DNA of 64,000 nucleotides from Actinomyces massiliensis 4401292 (GTDB lineage Bacteria; Actinomycetota; Actinomycetes; Actinomycetales; Actinomycetaceae): NCBI RefSeq assembly GCF_000269805.1, contig NZ_JH711481.1, positions 907,785 to 971,784 of the forward strand, read 5' to 3'. Shown piece by piece: positions 1 to 8,069 of this stretch (position 1 is its first letter; each line of letters starts with the position of its first letter). The notes under the pieces were generated by a model. It saw only the letters and a program-made list of their open reading frames with translations, ran no database searches and was not told where the DNA came from. The position numbers and the translations under genes were made by a program.

Positions 1-2
1 CT

Positions 3-872
3 ATGACTACTGAAGCGAATACGTCCGCGGCTCTGGAGCGCACGCTCACCACCAAGGACCTGCGGAGCATGTACTGGCGCTCCACCTTCTTGCTCGGCTC
101 CTACAACTTCGAGCGTATGCAGGCCATCGGGTTCTGCCTGACCCTCGTGCCCGCGATCAAGAAGTTCTACCCCAATGACAAGACTCAGCAGGCGGCCGCG
201 CTCAAGCGCCACCTGGAGTTCTACAACACCCACCCGTGGATCTCCTCGGTCGTTTTCGGCGTCACCGCCGCCATGGAGGAGCAGCGCTCCAAGGGCGAGG
301 ACATCGGGGATGAGACGATCACCAACGTCAAGGTCGGCCTCATGGGGCCGCTGGCCGGCGTCGGCGACCCGATCTTCTGGGGCACCGCTCGTCCGGTGCT
401 GGGGGCGCTCGGCGCCTCCCTGGCCGTCAACGGCTCCTGGCTCGGTCCACTCATCTACTTCGTCGGCATCAACATCATCCGCATCCTCACGCGCTGGTAC
501 GGCCTGAAGTGGGGGTATGAGCGCGGCACCACCCTGGTCACCGAGGTCGGCGGCGGCCAGCTCAAGCGCATTACGCAGATCGCGGCCATCACCGGTCTGT
601 TCGTCATGGGCGCGCTGGTCTCCAAGTGGACGCACATCGACTTCCCCTCCGTGGTCTCCCAGGCGAAGCAGTACTCGACCGGCGAAGTCGAGACGAAGAC
701 CCTCCAGAACATTCTGGACGACCTGCTTCCGGGAATCGCCGCACTGGGCCTGACCTTCCTGTCCATGTATCTTCTCAATAAGAAGATCAATGCCCTGTGG
801 ATCATCCTGGGAATGTTCGTCCTGGGCATCCTGGGCGCCTGGAGCGGGTTCCTGGGAATCCCCGCGGCCTGA
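3..872 (+). CDS. PTS system mannose/fructose/sorbose family, IID component
   Basis: 289 aa membrane component of a mannose-family phosphotransferase permease. With IIC it forms the sugar channel that couples uptake to phosphorylation by IIAB. The N-terminus has the EIID signature (LTTKDLRSMYWRS, then NFERMQAIGF). The central GPLAGVGDPIFWGT block is typical of the family, and the C-terminus has hydrophobic segments. The ATG lies two bases inside the window, so IIA/IIB/IIC are presumably just upstream. Two HAD phosphatases follow in the same direction, which fits handling of sugar phosphates. The sugar cannot be read from the sequence. Confidence 0.93.
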   Translation: MTTEANTSAALERTLTTKDLRSMYWRSTFLLGSYNFERMQAIGFCLTLVPAIKKFYPNDKTQQAAALKRHLEFYNTHPWISSVVFGVTAAMEEQRSKGEDIGDETITNVKVGLMGPLAGVGDPIFWGTARPVLGALGASLAVNGSWLGPLIYFVGINIIRILTRWYGLKWGYERGTTLVTEVGGGQLKRITQIAAITGLFVMGALVSKWTHIDFPSVVSQAKQYSTGEVETKTLQNILDDLLPGIAALGLTFLSMYLLNKKINALWIILGMFVLGILGAWSGFLGIPAA

Positions 873-1033
873 AAAACGGCGCCCCGCCCACGGGTGATGG
901 CGAGGGGTCGTCGGGGAACCCGGTTCAACGCAGTTCCCCGGCGGCCCCTTCCGCCTCGGTAACCCGTCTACCCCGCACAATCCGCCCAGCCCGCCTTACC
1001 CGCACGAATGCCCGGAATTCGAGGAGCGCATAC

Positions 1034-1915
1034 ATGTCCCAGCGGCTTGAGCCTCTCCAGTCGCCCCAACTCATCGCCACCGACCTGGACGGCACCATTC
1101 TGTTCGACCGGAAAGTCTCGTCCGCCGACCGCGAGGCCATGAGACGGTGGCGGGCGGCTGGGAACCTGCTCGTAGTGGACACCGGCAAGTCGGTCTTCGC
1201 CACCCGCGACACCCTCGAGCCGCTCGGCGTCGTCTTCGACTATGCGATCGCTTTCACCGGCGCGGTGCTCGCCGACGGCGACTACCGCGTACTGACCTCC
1301 CGCTTCCTGCCCGACGGCCTGGCCCACGAGATCGTCATGTCCTTGCAGGGAATCGGCGGGCTCACGGTCTTCGCCACCACGCTGGAGACCGACTACATCG
1401 TCTCGGACACCTACCACGAGGTCTCTCCGATCCTCCAGGTGTTCGTTCCCATGTCGCCCGAGGAGATGGCCGGGCGCCGCTTCATCGGAGTTCCCATGCG
1501 CGTGCGCGACGACGCCGCACGCGAGCGCATTGTCGCCGACCTGACCGAGCGCTGGGGAGGACAGATCGAGGTGGTCCGCAACCAGGAGTTCCTCGACGTC
1601 ATCCCCGCCGGCGCCACCAAGGGCTCCGGCCTGAAGGATCTGATCGCCTGGCTCACCGGCCCTGACGGGCCTCACCCGGGCGCGCGCATCGAGACCTGGA
1701 GTCTCGGCGATTCGTGGAACGACATCCCCATGCACGAGGCCGCCGATCACGCCGTCGCCCTGCCCTGGTCCCCTGCGGATGTCACCGCCGCATGCGAGTG
1801 CACCATGGGGTCCATGACCGAGCTCGTCGATCGCGCTCTGGCCGGCAGGGACGAGGGGGCTGATCGGGCTGCTGGGGTTTCAGGCGGAGCTCATGACGCC
1901 ACGGATGAGAACTGA
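1034..1915 (+). CDS. HAD-superfamily hydrolase, Cof-like
   Basis: 293 aa. Motif I is DLDGTI near residue 18, with the nucleophile and acid/base aspartates. A cap region follows, and motif IV reads GDSWNDIPM near residue 230. This is the type IIB (Cof/sucrose-phosphatase) arrangement, so a sugar-phosphate phosphatase is likely. The open frame extends upstream to 797, but that part has no family similarity. ATG 1034 is preceded by a GAGGAG site and starts just before the conserved region. It follows the PTS IID gene and touches the next frame. The C-terminal ~25 residues are low complexity. Confidence 0.85.
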   Translation: MSQRLEPLQSPQLIATDLDGTILFDRKVSSADREAMRRWRAAGNLLVVDTGKSVFATRDTLEPLGVVFDYAIAFTGAVLADGDYRVLTSRFLPDGLAHEIVMSLQGIGGLTVFATTLETDYIVSDTYHEVSPILQVFVPMSPEEMAGRRFIGVPMRVRDDAARERIVADLTERWGGQIEVVRNQEFLDVIPAGATKGSGLKDLIAWLTGPDGPHPGARIETWSLGDSWNDIPMHEAADHAVALPWSPADVTAACECTMGSMTELVDRALAGRDEGADRAAGVSGGAHDATDEN

Positions 1916-1938
1916 TGAGAAGAGGAGCTGAGGACAGA

Positions 1939-2502
1939 ATGATGGCGGGAATCGGGGCCAAGGTCCGCGATTGGTTCAACGGCGGAGACCCTCAGGGGCA
2001 CATCAAGATCCGCCAATGGCTGCGTGGCTACGACGACCGCCCGGAGGGCTGGACCTACGGCATGATGGGGCCGGTCATGGGGCTGTCGATTCTGGCCGCC
2101 ATCCTCTACCCGCTGACCAAGGGCTACGGCAGCATCGTCGCCCTCGTCCTGGCGATCTTCCTCCTGCTCGGACGTCACCTGATTGAGCGTCAGGTCGCGC
2201 GCGTCGGCTCGGACCTCCAGGAGGCCCGCCGCCAGTACGAGCGCACTCACGAACCGGACTATCTGAAGTTCGTGGAGCTGCGGGCCTCCGGGCTGCTCGA
2301 GGACAACAAGATGCTCACCCCCTCGACCAGGACCTGGCTCAACGAGCAGGTCGAGTGGGCGCAGGAGCAGATCGAGAAGAATGAGCGGCGAGCGGCGAAG
2401 AAGGCCGCTCGGGCCGCACGCCGTCGGAATTCCTCCGCCCGCGCGCCGGAGGGCTCTGGGAATTCAGCGAATTCAGGCAATAGCGCTCAGCAGGAGAAAT
2501 GA
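1939..2502 (+). CDS. hypothetical membrane protein with charged coiled tail
   Basis: About 187 aa. Two closely spaced hydrophobic segments (near residues 40-75) follow a tryptophan-rich soluble N-terminus. A long helical region comes next, and the tail is rich in Lys/Arg/Ala and then Ser/Asn. The frame is open from 1915, overlapping the HAD stop. I prefer ATG 1939 because AGGAG and GAGG lie just before it. It overlaps the next HAD gene by four bases (ATGA), so the two are translationally coupled. I do not recognise the family. Its place in a PTS-HAD operon suggests an accessory membrane role, but that is inference. Confidence 0.7.
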   Translation: MMAGIGAKVRDWFNGGDPQGHIKIRQWLRGYDDRPEGWTYGMMGPVMGLSILAAILYPLTKGYGSIVALVLAIFLLLGRHLIERQVARVGSDLQEARRQYERTHEPDYLKFVELRASGLLEDNKMLTPSTRTWLNEQVEWAQEQIEKNERRAAKKAARAARRRNSSARAPEGSGNSANSGNSAQQEK

Positions 2503-3200
2503 TGACCGCGCCCACCAGCCCCGCTGCCGCCGGCCGTTACGTCAGAGCCGTCCTGTGGGACATGGACGGCACGCTCATGGACTCCCAGCCCATATGGGAC
2601 GAGTCCTTCCTCCGCCGCTGCCGGGAGCGGGGCGGAACCGTCACCCCCGAGCAGGTGGCGGGCATCGCCGGGGCGTCGATTGCGCGCACCCGCGAGCTCA
2701 TTGCCGCCACCGGCGCTACGCCATCCCCTCAGGACCCCGCTACCGCCGAGGTCTTCGCTCAGATGGCCGCCGATGTCGAGGCCTCAGTCCGCGTGACGCC
2801 ACCGATCCTGCCCGGCGCCCGGAGGATCACATCGATGCTCAGCGAGATCGGGCTGGCGCAGGTCATCGTCACCCAGTCCCCGCGGCGCATCGTCGAATCG
2901 GTCGCTCATGCGCTCGGCGACGTGTTCGTCGGACTGATCACCGGTGATGACGGGCTGCCGGGCAAACCGACGCCCGCGCCCTATGCGGCTGCGATCGAAT
3001 TCCTCGGTCTGCGGCCCGAGGAGTGCGTCGCGGTGGAGGATTCCCCCACGGGGGCGGCCTCGGCCCGTTCCAACGATCTGCTGGTCATTCAGGTGGGCGG
3101 CAGCTCCAAGCACTTCCCAGGCGATCCGGGGCTGGTCGTCGTCAAGAACCTGGCCGCCATCACCCCGCATCTGCTGCTGTGGGACGACTCCCTCCTGTGA
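2499..3200 (+). CDS. HAD hydrolase, beta-phosphoglucomutase/phosphatase type
   Basis: 233 aa. It has motif I DMDGTLMDSQ near residue 21, an alpha-helical C1 cap, motif II in VIVTQSPRR, lysine motif GKPTPAPY, and motif IV VEDSPTGAASA. This is the subfamily that holds sugar-phosphate phosphatases and beta-phosphoglucomutases (YqaB/GPH-like). It is the last gene of the PTS-linked run and is followed by a 22-bp repeat array. The substrate is unknown. Confidence 0.87.
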   Translation: MMTAPTSPAAAGRYVRAVLWDMDGTLMDSQPIWDESFLRRCRERGGTVTPEQVAGIAGASIARTRELIAATGATPSPQDPATAEVFAQMAADVEASVRVTPPILPGARRITSMLSEIGLAQVIVTQSPRRIVESVAHALGDVFVGLITGDDGLPGKPTPAPYAAAIEFLGLRPEECVAVEDSPTGAASARSNDLLVIQVGGSSKHFPGDPGLVVVKNLAAITPHLLLWDDSLL

Positions 3201-3238
3201 CTCCGCACCGCTGACGCCGTCCCCCTCACTCACTCCGC

Positions 3239-3304
3239 CGAGATCGGTCCGGTTCCGCGTCGAGATCGGTCGTACTCCGGCTCGAGATCGGTCCGGCCTG
3301 CCGG
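3239..3304. repeat. 22-bp tandem repeat array, locus 1
   Basis: Three units with an exact 22-bp period start at 3239, 3261 and 3283. Each begins CGAGATCGGT and continues with a variable middle and a TCCG-like block. The array starts 39 bases after the stop of the HAD gene. The same unit occurs at four other intergenic loci in the window. Confidence 0.85.
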
Positions 3305-3429
3305 GAGCTGACGCCGTGTGCGCTGAGTAAGCTTCCGGGGAGGATCACCACTCCGCCTCCGTCGTCGAACGCGGCCGCCCCGGCCGTCCGACGCCGTCGG
3401 AGACCGACATCCGCCACGGGAGGCGCCAT

Positions 3430-4809
3430 ATGACTGAACATATGACTGAAGCTAGTGAGGCTGCTGAGCCCGCTGAGCCCACTATCGACGCCCCGGGCGA
3501 TGAGCACACCTACGCCGCCGATGAGCTCTTCTTCTCCACGACTGACTCCTCCGGCCGGATACGTCGCGCCAACTCGATCTTCATGCGCCTGTCCGGATAC
3601 CCGCGCGGCGCCCTGGTGGGGCGCGCTCACAACGTCGTGCGGCACCCCGATATGCCGGCGGGGCTGTACCGCTGTGTATGGGATGACATCACAGCCGGAG
3701 ACGCCGTCAGCGCCTACATCACCAACCGCTCGTCCGATGGCGGCAGATACCGCGTCTTCGCGACGATCGTGCCTTCGGGCGCCGGCTTCTTGTCCGTACG
3801 CACCCTGCCCATGAGAACTGATCTGCGCGACGCCGTCGAGGCTGTCTACGCTCGTGTGCGACAGGTCGAGGCCGCCTCTGCCGCTGCCGGCGCCTCTCGT
3901 CGCGAGGCCGCAGCTGCCGGCCAGGCCGCCCTGCTCGAAGAACTGCAGGCGCTGGGCTACCGCGACTCCGTGGACTTCACCCGTAGAACGCTGCCGGATG
4001 AGGTTGCGGCTCTGGTCGCCGCCGGCGTCGGCATCCCCGCGCGAGATGGTGATGGCCCACTCGCCCGTGTCCTCGCCGAGATGAATGGCGTTGAGGTTGC
4101 GACCGCCGATCTGGTCGCCCTGCTCGACGAATGCAGTCGCATGGTCGCCCTGCTGGGCAGGCGCTCCGACGAGATCGGCTCCCTGTCCGCGCGCCTGAAA
4201 CGGCTGCGCGACTGCCTGCGCGAGGCGTTCGCCGACGTCGAGCGCTACGGGGAGGTTGACGGCCTCATCCTGGAGTGCGTCGAGCAGCTTCACCCGCTGG
4301 CCGGCCAGGTCGCCGAACTGCGCAGTGACGTGGACTCTGTGCGCTTCGGCATCGCCCTGCTGCGGCTGCACAACCTGGCCTCGGGCTTCTTCGCCCTGCA
4401 GATCATCGACGGCGAGGACGAGCTGGACGCCAACGACGCCGTCGGCTCCCTCCGCGAGCTCACCAGGGCTCTGCGAGACGGTGCCGAGAGGCTCACCGAG
4501 CGCTTGTCCTTGTACCACGCCCGTGCCGAATTGGTCGGTGGTGAGCTCGACGACGTCGCCGAGGCCCTGACCGCCATCGACCGTCCACTGCTGGATCTGC
4601 TGGGATCCGTTCCCGATGCCGGGGCGGACGATGAGGCGGCCGTGAGCAGTGTCCGCTCGGCCCGCTCGCTGGTTCGCGACGGGTTTCCGGAGGCCCGGCA
4701 CTTGGCCGATCTCGCCGGCGCCGTCCGCGATCTCGAGGTGCCCTATGCGGCTGCGGATATCGACGCCCGCCTCGTGCTCGTCGAAGCGGCCCTGGCCGAG
4801 CTGACCTGA
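3430..4809 (+). CDS. PAS-domain protein with helical signalling region
   Basis: 459 aa. Residues ~30-130 form a PAS domain resembling the aerotaxis receptor Aer (core GRIRRANSIFMRLSGY and VVRHPDMPAGLYRCVWDDI). The rest is alpha-helical and rich in Ala/Glu/Leu, like the cytoplasmic helices of chemoreceptors, but I see no clear methyl-accepting hairpin tip. No membrane segment is visible, so it is probably a soluble redox or ligand sensor. ATG 3430 has GGGAGG upstream; a second ATG at 3442 is possible. No chemotaxis genes lie nearby. It is convergent with the methyltransferase gene. Confidence 0.75.
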   Translation: MTEHMTEASEAAEPAEPTIDAPGDEHTYAADELFFSTTDSSGRIRRANSIFMRLSGYPRGALVGRAHNVVRHPDMPAGLYRCVWDDITAGDAVSAYITNRSSDGGRYRVFATIVPSGAGFLSVRTLPMRTDLRDAVEAVYARVRQVEAASAAAGASRREAAAAGQAALLEELQALGYRDSVDFTRRTLPDEVAALVAAGVGIPARDGDGPLARVLAEMNGVEVATADLVALLDECSRMVALLGRRSDEIGSLSARLKRLRDCLREAFADVERYGEVDGLILECVEQLHPLAGQVAELRSDVDSVRFGIALLRLHNLASGFFALQIIDGEDELDANDAVGSLRELTRALRDGAERLTERLSLYHARAELVGGELDDVAEALTAIDRPLLDLLGSVPDAGADDEAAVSSVRSARSLVRDGFPEARHLADLAGAVRDLEVPYAAADIDARLVLVEAALAELT

Positions 4810-4812
4810 CGC

Positions 4813-4882
4813 CGAGATCGGTTGAGTTCCGGCTCGAGATCGGTTCTCGGACCGATCTCGGTGCGGAGTACGACCGATCTCG
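4813..4882. repeat. 22-bp repeat units in head-to-head arrangement, locus 2
   Basis: Two CGAGATCGGT units read forward (4813, 4835; 22 bp apart). Two read in reverse (ACCGATCTCG at 4851 and 4873; 22 bp apart). Together they form a large hairpin between two convergent genes, three bases after one stop and 26 bases before the other. It probably serves as a two-way terminator here. Confidence 0.8.
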
Positions 4883-4908
4883 GCGAAGTCGGAGGTTGGA
4901 GGATCGGG

Positions 4909-6204
4909 TCAGGCCAGCTCGACCAGGACCTCGGCGTGATCGGTGTGGGGGAACATGTCGAACAGCTGGGCCCGGCGGACGCGCAGTGAGGGCATGGCCT
5001 CGAGGTCGGCGGCCAAGCTCACCGGATTGCACGAGGAGTACAGGACCCGGGCCGTCTCCGAGCTTTCGATCCGCTTCGCCAACTCCGCCCCGATTCCGCG
5101 CCGTGGCGGATTGACCACCAGTAGATCCGGCGACGCACCGCCTCCGGGGTCAAGAATTCTCGCGTCACCGGTCTCGAAACGGACGTTCTGCGACGACAGG
5201 CCCATGAGCGCCGCAGACTCCCGCGCCCCTCGGATCGCGGGCGCCGAGACCTCGACTCCCCGTACGAGACGACCGGACCCCGCGAGTGCGAGCGCGAAAC
5301 CCCCGACACCGCAGAACAGGTCCCATACCTCGGCCTGCCGGTCAAGGTCCTGCGCCCAGTGCGCCGCAGTCGCGTAGAGCCGCTCCGCCACGCCCGTGTT
5401 CGTCTGGAAGAAGGAGCGCGTGGGCAGGAACAGCAGGAGCTCGGTCCCCGTCGCTCGCCCGGGCCCGCCGGTCCGTTCGGCTCCGCCGGTCCGCCCTGCG
5501 CTGATTCCGTCCGGCGCGCTTCCGCTGCCCACGAGTTCCGGCAGCCGCAGGCGCATGAGCAGACGGTCGCCCCAGGGGACGTCGTCGGTGAGGATGATCT
5601 CCTCCTCGCCCTCGATGATGGCCTGGTGAACGGGCTGAATATTGGCGCTCATGACGGCAAGGGTCGGCAGCTCCCGCCTCAGTTCCGGCAGGGCGTCGCG
5701 CAATTGCTCTACGTGCCGATGCGAGCGCAGGACCCAGCGGACCATGAGGTCGCCATCGGGGGAGGCGGTGACGAGAAGATGCTTGAGTTCGCCGCGTCGT
5801 GCATCGACGTCGTAGGGACCGATGCCCAGTCGGCTCACGGCCCGGGAGAGAACGGGCAGGGCGTCCTCGATCGCGGACATGTGGAGGGGGCAGCTGCGCA
5901 GGTCGATGCCGCCGTCGGGACCGAGAATGCCGAGGACGGGGGCGGCCGCCCGCCCGGAGACCACCATCTTCGCCTTGTTGCGGAAGCGTTCGGGTGCGCT
6001 TGCCACTGGAGGCAGCCAGGCGTCGGCGGGGACGGGATTGGGTGCGGCGGCGAGCATCTGCGCGACGCGCTGCTGTTTGCGACTGAGCTGGAGGTCGAGC
6101 GGCATGTCCTGGTGCGGGCAGGAGCGGCAGGTGCCGCTGCGGTGCAGTCGGCAGAAGGCGGCCGACGTCGGCGGGCGGAGGGCGTCGGCGCGCATGAGGA
6201 CCAT
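4909..6204 (-). CDS. class I SAM-dependent RNA (uracil-5) methyltransferase, TrmA/RlmC/RlmD family
   Basis: 431 aa from ATG 6204. The N-terminus carries CRLHRSGTCRSC (Cys 18, 26, 29), and a further Cys sits in RSCPLHMS; these are the four iron-sulfur ligands of the RlmC/RlmD branch. Then come the FFQTN motif, a SAM-binding stretch (VWDLFCGVGGFALALA), VVNPPRRG, and YSSCNP with the catalytic Cys near residue 392. It probably makes m5U in 23S rRNA. The short N-terminus without a TRAM domain resembles RlmC, but the exact target is not certain. The frame is open to 6402, yet that upstream part coincides with a repeated RNA-like element, which supports the later start. ATG 6195 is also possible. 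Confidence 0.85.
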   Translation of the reverse strand: MVLMRADALRPPTSAAFCRLHRSGTCRSCPHQDMPLDLQLSRKQQRVAQMLAAAPNPVPADAWLPPVASAPERFRNKAKMVVSGRAAAPVLGILGPDGGIDLRSCPLHMSAIEDALPVLSRAVSRLGIGPYDVDARRGELKHLLVTASPDGDLMVRWVLRSHRHVEQLRDALPELRRELPTLAVMSANIQPVHQAIIEGEEEIILTDDVPWGDRLLMRLRLPELVGSGSAPDGISAGRTGGAERTGGPGRATGTELLLFLPTRSFFQTNTGVAERLYATAAHWAQDLDRQAEVWDLFCGVGGFALALAGSGRLVRGVEVSAPAIRGARESAALMGLSSQNVRFETGDARILDPGGGASPDLLVVNPPRRGIGAELAKRIESSETARVLYSSCNPVSLAADLEAMPSLRVRRAQLFDMFPHTDHAEVLVELA

Positions 6205-6613
6205 GAGGACATTGTGGGCCCTCGAAGGCGCTGGAATGGCGCTGGATATGACTGGGTATGACTTGGCCCGCGGTGCCGGGCTGCTTCCCCGGCCCCGCGG
6301 GCCTTCGTCACCGAGGGGCTCGACTCCCGGGTTCCCATTCCGGGAGGAGCGCTCCTCCTTCGCCGAAGCGGCGCCCTCGGGCTCCCTTAGACCCTTGGTC
6401 ACCTCGGTCGTAGCCGGTCATCGGGTTCCCCAACCCTCACGACCACTCCCGTCCGGCGGTGACATACATATAACCGGACGGACCTGAATAAACACCGTCA
6501 TGACACCTGGGAGAAATCTAGGAAATGCAGAACGCTTGGGTAACGGCGGAGAGGTGGAGAGTAGGGCGAGCCCGAGGCCCGCCCGTTGGCGACCACACGC
6601 CCGCGTCAGGACG
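6205..6613. other. intergenic region, 409 bp
   Basis: It lies between two minus-strand genes. Most of it is the RNA-like element at 6265-6463. No convincing coding region is seen. Confidence 0.6.
6265..6463 (-). ncRNA. candidate structured leader RNA, copy A
   Basis: Read on the minus strand, the first ~50 nt (6463 down to about 6415) match the plus-strand element at 24555 with only a few changes. The shared landmarks are GCCGCCGGACGGGAG, GAGGGTTGGGGA and CCCGATGAC. The 3' end in both copies is a hairpin with arms of the type GGCCCGYGG / CCRCGGGCC (here 6265-6303). A TATATG box lies just upstream of the conserved start. The element ends about 60 nt before the rRNA methyltransferase start, as a leader would. 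The hairpin has no U-tract here. I could not match it to a known riboswitch class. Confidence 0.5.
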
Positions 6614-7093
6614 TCACAGACTCCTGCCGGCCGCCCCCAGGATCATCAAGACGATGCCGCCGATGACGACCATGGAGCCCAGCCACTGGAGGGGGATGAA
6701 GAAAAGGGTGTTCCGGTTGCGCAGCCGGCGTCTGACCTCGGGGCTCTGCTGAGCGACGATGCGCTCGATCTGCTGGGACGCCTCGGCCTCGTCACGGGGT
6801 GCCGGCGCTCCGGCTGGGATCTGGAACGTGCCCTCGCGCATCCGCTGCCACAGGTCCTGTCGCAGACCCTGCAGATACTCATCGGCCTTCTGGCGTGGGC
6901 GCAGCACATTGAGCCAGTACCCGAAGACGGCGCAGGCGGCACCGCCCAGCGCGAAGCCCGCTCCCGTGGCGATCATCCCGGCCGGTGTATTCGTTCCGAT
7001 GTGGCCGCTGCCGCTCGTGATCAGAATGTCGCCTCCGAGAATGAGGAGGAAGCCGACAATTCCCCAGCCGCGCCAGATGATCATGTGGGGCAT
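6614..7093 (-). CDS. hypothetical integral membrane protein
   Basis: 159 aa from ATG 7093 (ATG 7084 also possible). Two hydrophobic segments lie near the N-terminus (GWGIVGFLLILGG and AGFALGGAACAVFGYWL). A soluble ~70-residue middle with RQKADEYLQGLRQDL follows, then a last membrane segment (LQWLGSMVVIGGIVLMILGAA). The open frame extends to 7231, but that part is Arg/His-rich and unlikely to be real. No family is recognised. It is divergent from ispF. Confidence 0.65.
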   Translation of the reverse strand: MPHMIIWRGWGIVGFLLILGGDILITSGSGHIGTNTPAGMIATGAGFALGGAACAVFGYWLNVLRPRQKADEYLQGLRQDLWQRMREGTFQIPAGAPAPRDEAEASQQIERIVAQQSPEVRRRLRNRNTLFFIPLQWLGSMVVIGGIVLMILGAAGRSL

Positions 7094-7239
7094 GTTAGGT
7101 GCGGCCAGGCGAAGCGCGTGATGGGCAGCGCGACCCATGGTCGGGCGGCTGTGTCGCTGCATCGTTGTCGCTGTGTCGCAGTTGCACCGTCGCGCATGCG
7201 AGTGCCCGCGGGCTCGGGCACTCGGGCACACTGTGCACC

Positions 7240-7797
7240 ATGATCGATTCCGCTTCCGCCGTGCCGCCCGAGGCCGGGTCGGCGATACCGGTGCCGGCGC
7301 CGTCGTTCCTGCCCCGTACCGGTATCGGCATCGACGTCCACGCCTTCGCCTCTCCGCAGACGGCCGAGCCTTTGTGGCTGGCGTGCCTGACGTGGCCCGG
7401 CGAGCCCGGGCTGGAAGGCCATTCCGATGGCGACGTCGTTGCCCACGCCTGCTGCGACGCTCTTTTCTCCGCCGCGGGGCTGGGGGACCTCGGCGCTAAC
7501 TTCGGAACCGCCGAGCCGCAGTGGAAAGGAGCGGCCGGCAGCGTTCTCCTCGCCGAGGCGGCGCGGCGCGTGCGTGCGGCCGGTTATGAGATCGGCAATA
7601 TTGCGGTCCAGCTCGTCGGGGCGCGCCCGCGGGTCGCGGGTCGGATGGATGAGGCTTCTGCTGCCCTGTCGGCCGCCGCCGGAGCCGACGTCGTCTTCTC
7701 CGCCACCACCACCGATCGTCTGGGCTTCCTGGGGCGCGAGGAAGGGCTGATGGCGATCGCCACCGCCCTGGTCTGCCCTTCTGCTCCGTCGAGGTAG
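7240..7797 (+). CDS. ispF: 2-C-methyl-D-erythritol 2,4-cyclodiphosphate synthase
   Basis: 185 aa. Fifth enzyme of the MEP isoprenoid pathway: it converts CDP-ME 2-phosphate to the cyclic diphosphate with release of CMP. The metal-binding GIDVHAF block, the [17 protein letters not shown] block and the C-terminal [16 protein letters not shown] block are all present. A ~28-residue N-terminal extension is not part of the usual ~160 aa enzyme. ATG 7240 was chosen over the longer frame from 7099 because the conserved region begins soon after it. cysS and rlmB follow in the same order as in many actinobacteria (ispDF-cysS-rlmB), but ispD is absent here. Confidence 0.92.
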   Translation: MIDSASAVPPEAGSAIPVPAPSFLPRTGIGIDVHAFASPQTAEPLWLACLTWPGEPGLEGHSDGDVVAHACCDALFSAAGLGDLGANFGTAEPQWKGAAGSVLLAEAARRVRAAGYEIGNIAVQLVGARPRVAGRMDEASAALSAAAGADVVFSATTTDRLGFLGREEGLMAIATALVCPSAPSR

Positions 7798-7840
7798 GCC
7801 GCGAGGCAGACGAGATAGACCGCGAGGCGGACGAGATCCA

Positions 7841-7909
7841 CGAGATCGACATTCTCGAACGAGATCGACGGTGGCGCCGTCGATCTCGTTCGAAAAAGTC
7901 GACCTCGAC
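7841..7909. repeat. ~70-bp palindromic element, copy a
   Basis: An inverted repeat centred near 7875. The inner arms CGAACGAGATCGACGG and CCGTCGATCTCGTTCG pair perfectly. A short unmatched stretch (ATTCT opposite AAAAA) is followed by outer arms GAGATCGAC / GTCGACCTC. It lies 44 bases after the ispF stop. Related elements lie at 31197, 37634, 51318 and 55474. Confidence 0.85.
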
Positions 7910-7926
7910 AAGGATGCGGTGGGTGG

Positions 7927-8003
7927 ACCGATCTCGACGCGGGTTGCGACCGATCTCGAGCCGGAAGTGGACCGATCTCGACGCGGAAAGTGGACCGATC
8001 TCG
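7927..8003. repeat. 22-bp tandem repeat array, locus 3
   Basis: Four reverse-oriented units (ACCGATCTCG at 7927, 7949, 7971 and 7994; spacing 22, 22, 23). It follows directly after palindrome copy a and ends 66 bases before the cysS start. This is the only locus where both repeat families sit side by side. Confidence 0.85.
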
Positions 8004-8069
8004 GCGGGGAGTTCGGCGGGGAGTGCAGGGCGTGGCACTAGAGCGCAGCGTGCAGAGTACGCTGGGCCG

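Noticed and set aside
4493-5032. Small minus-strand frame across the convergent gene ends
   Set aside because: Arg/Pro-rich shadow frame overlapping two real genes and the repeat hairpin.
7841-8003. CRISPR array
   Set aside because: The 22-bp units are contiguous, so there are no unique spacers; no cas genes are present.
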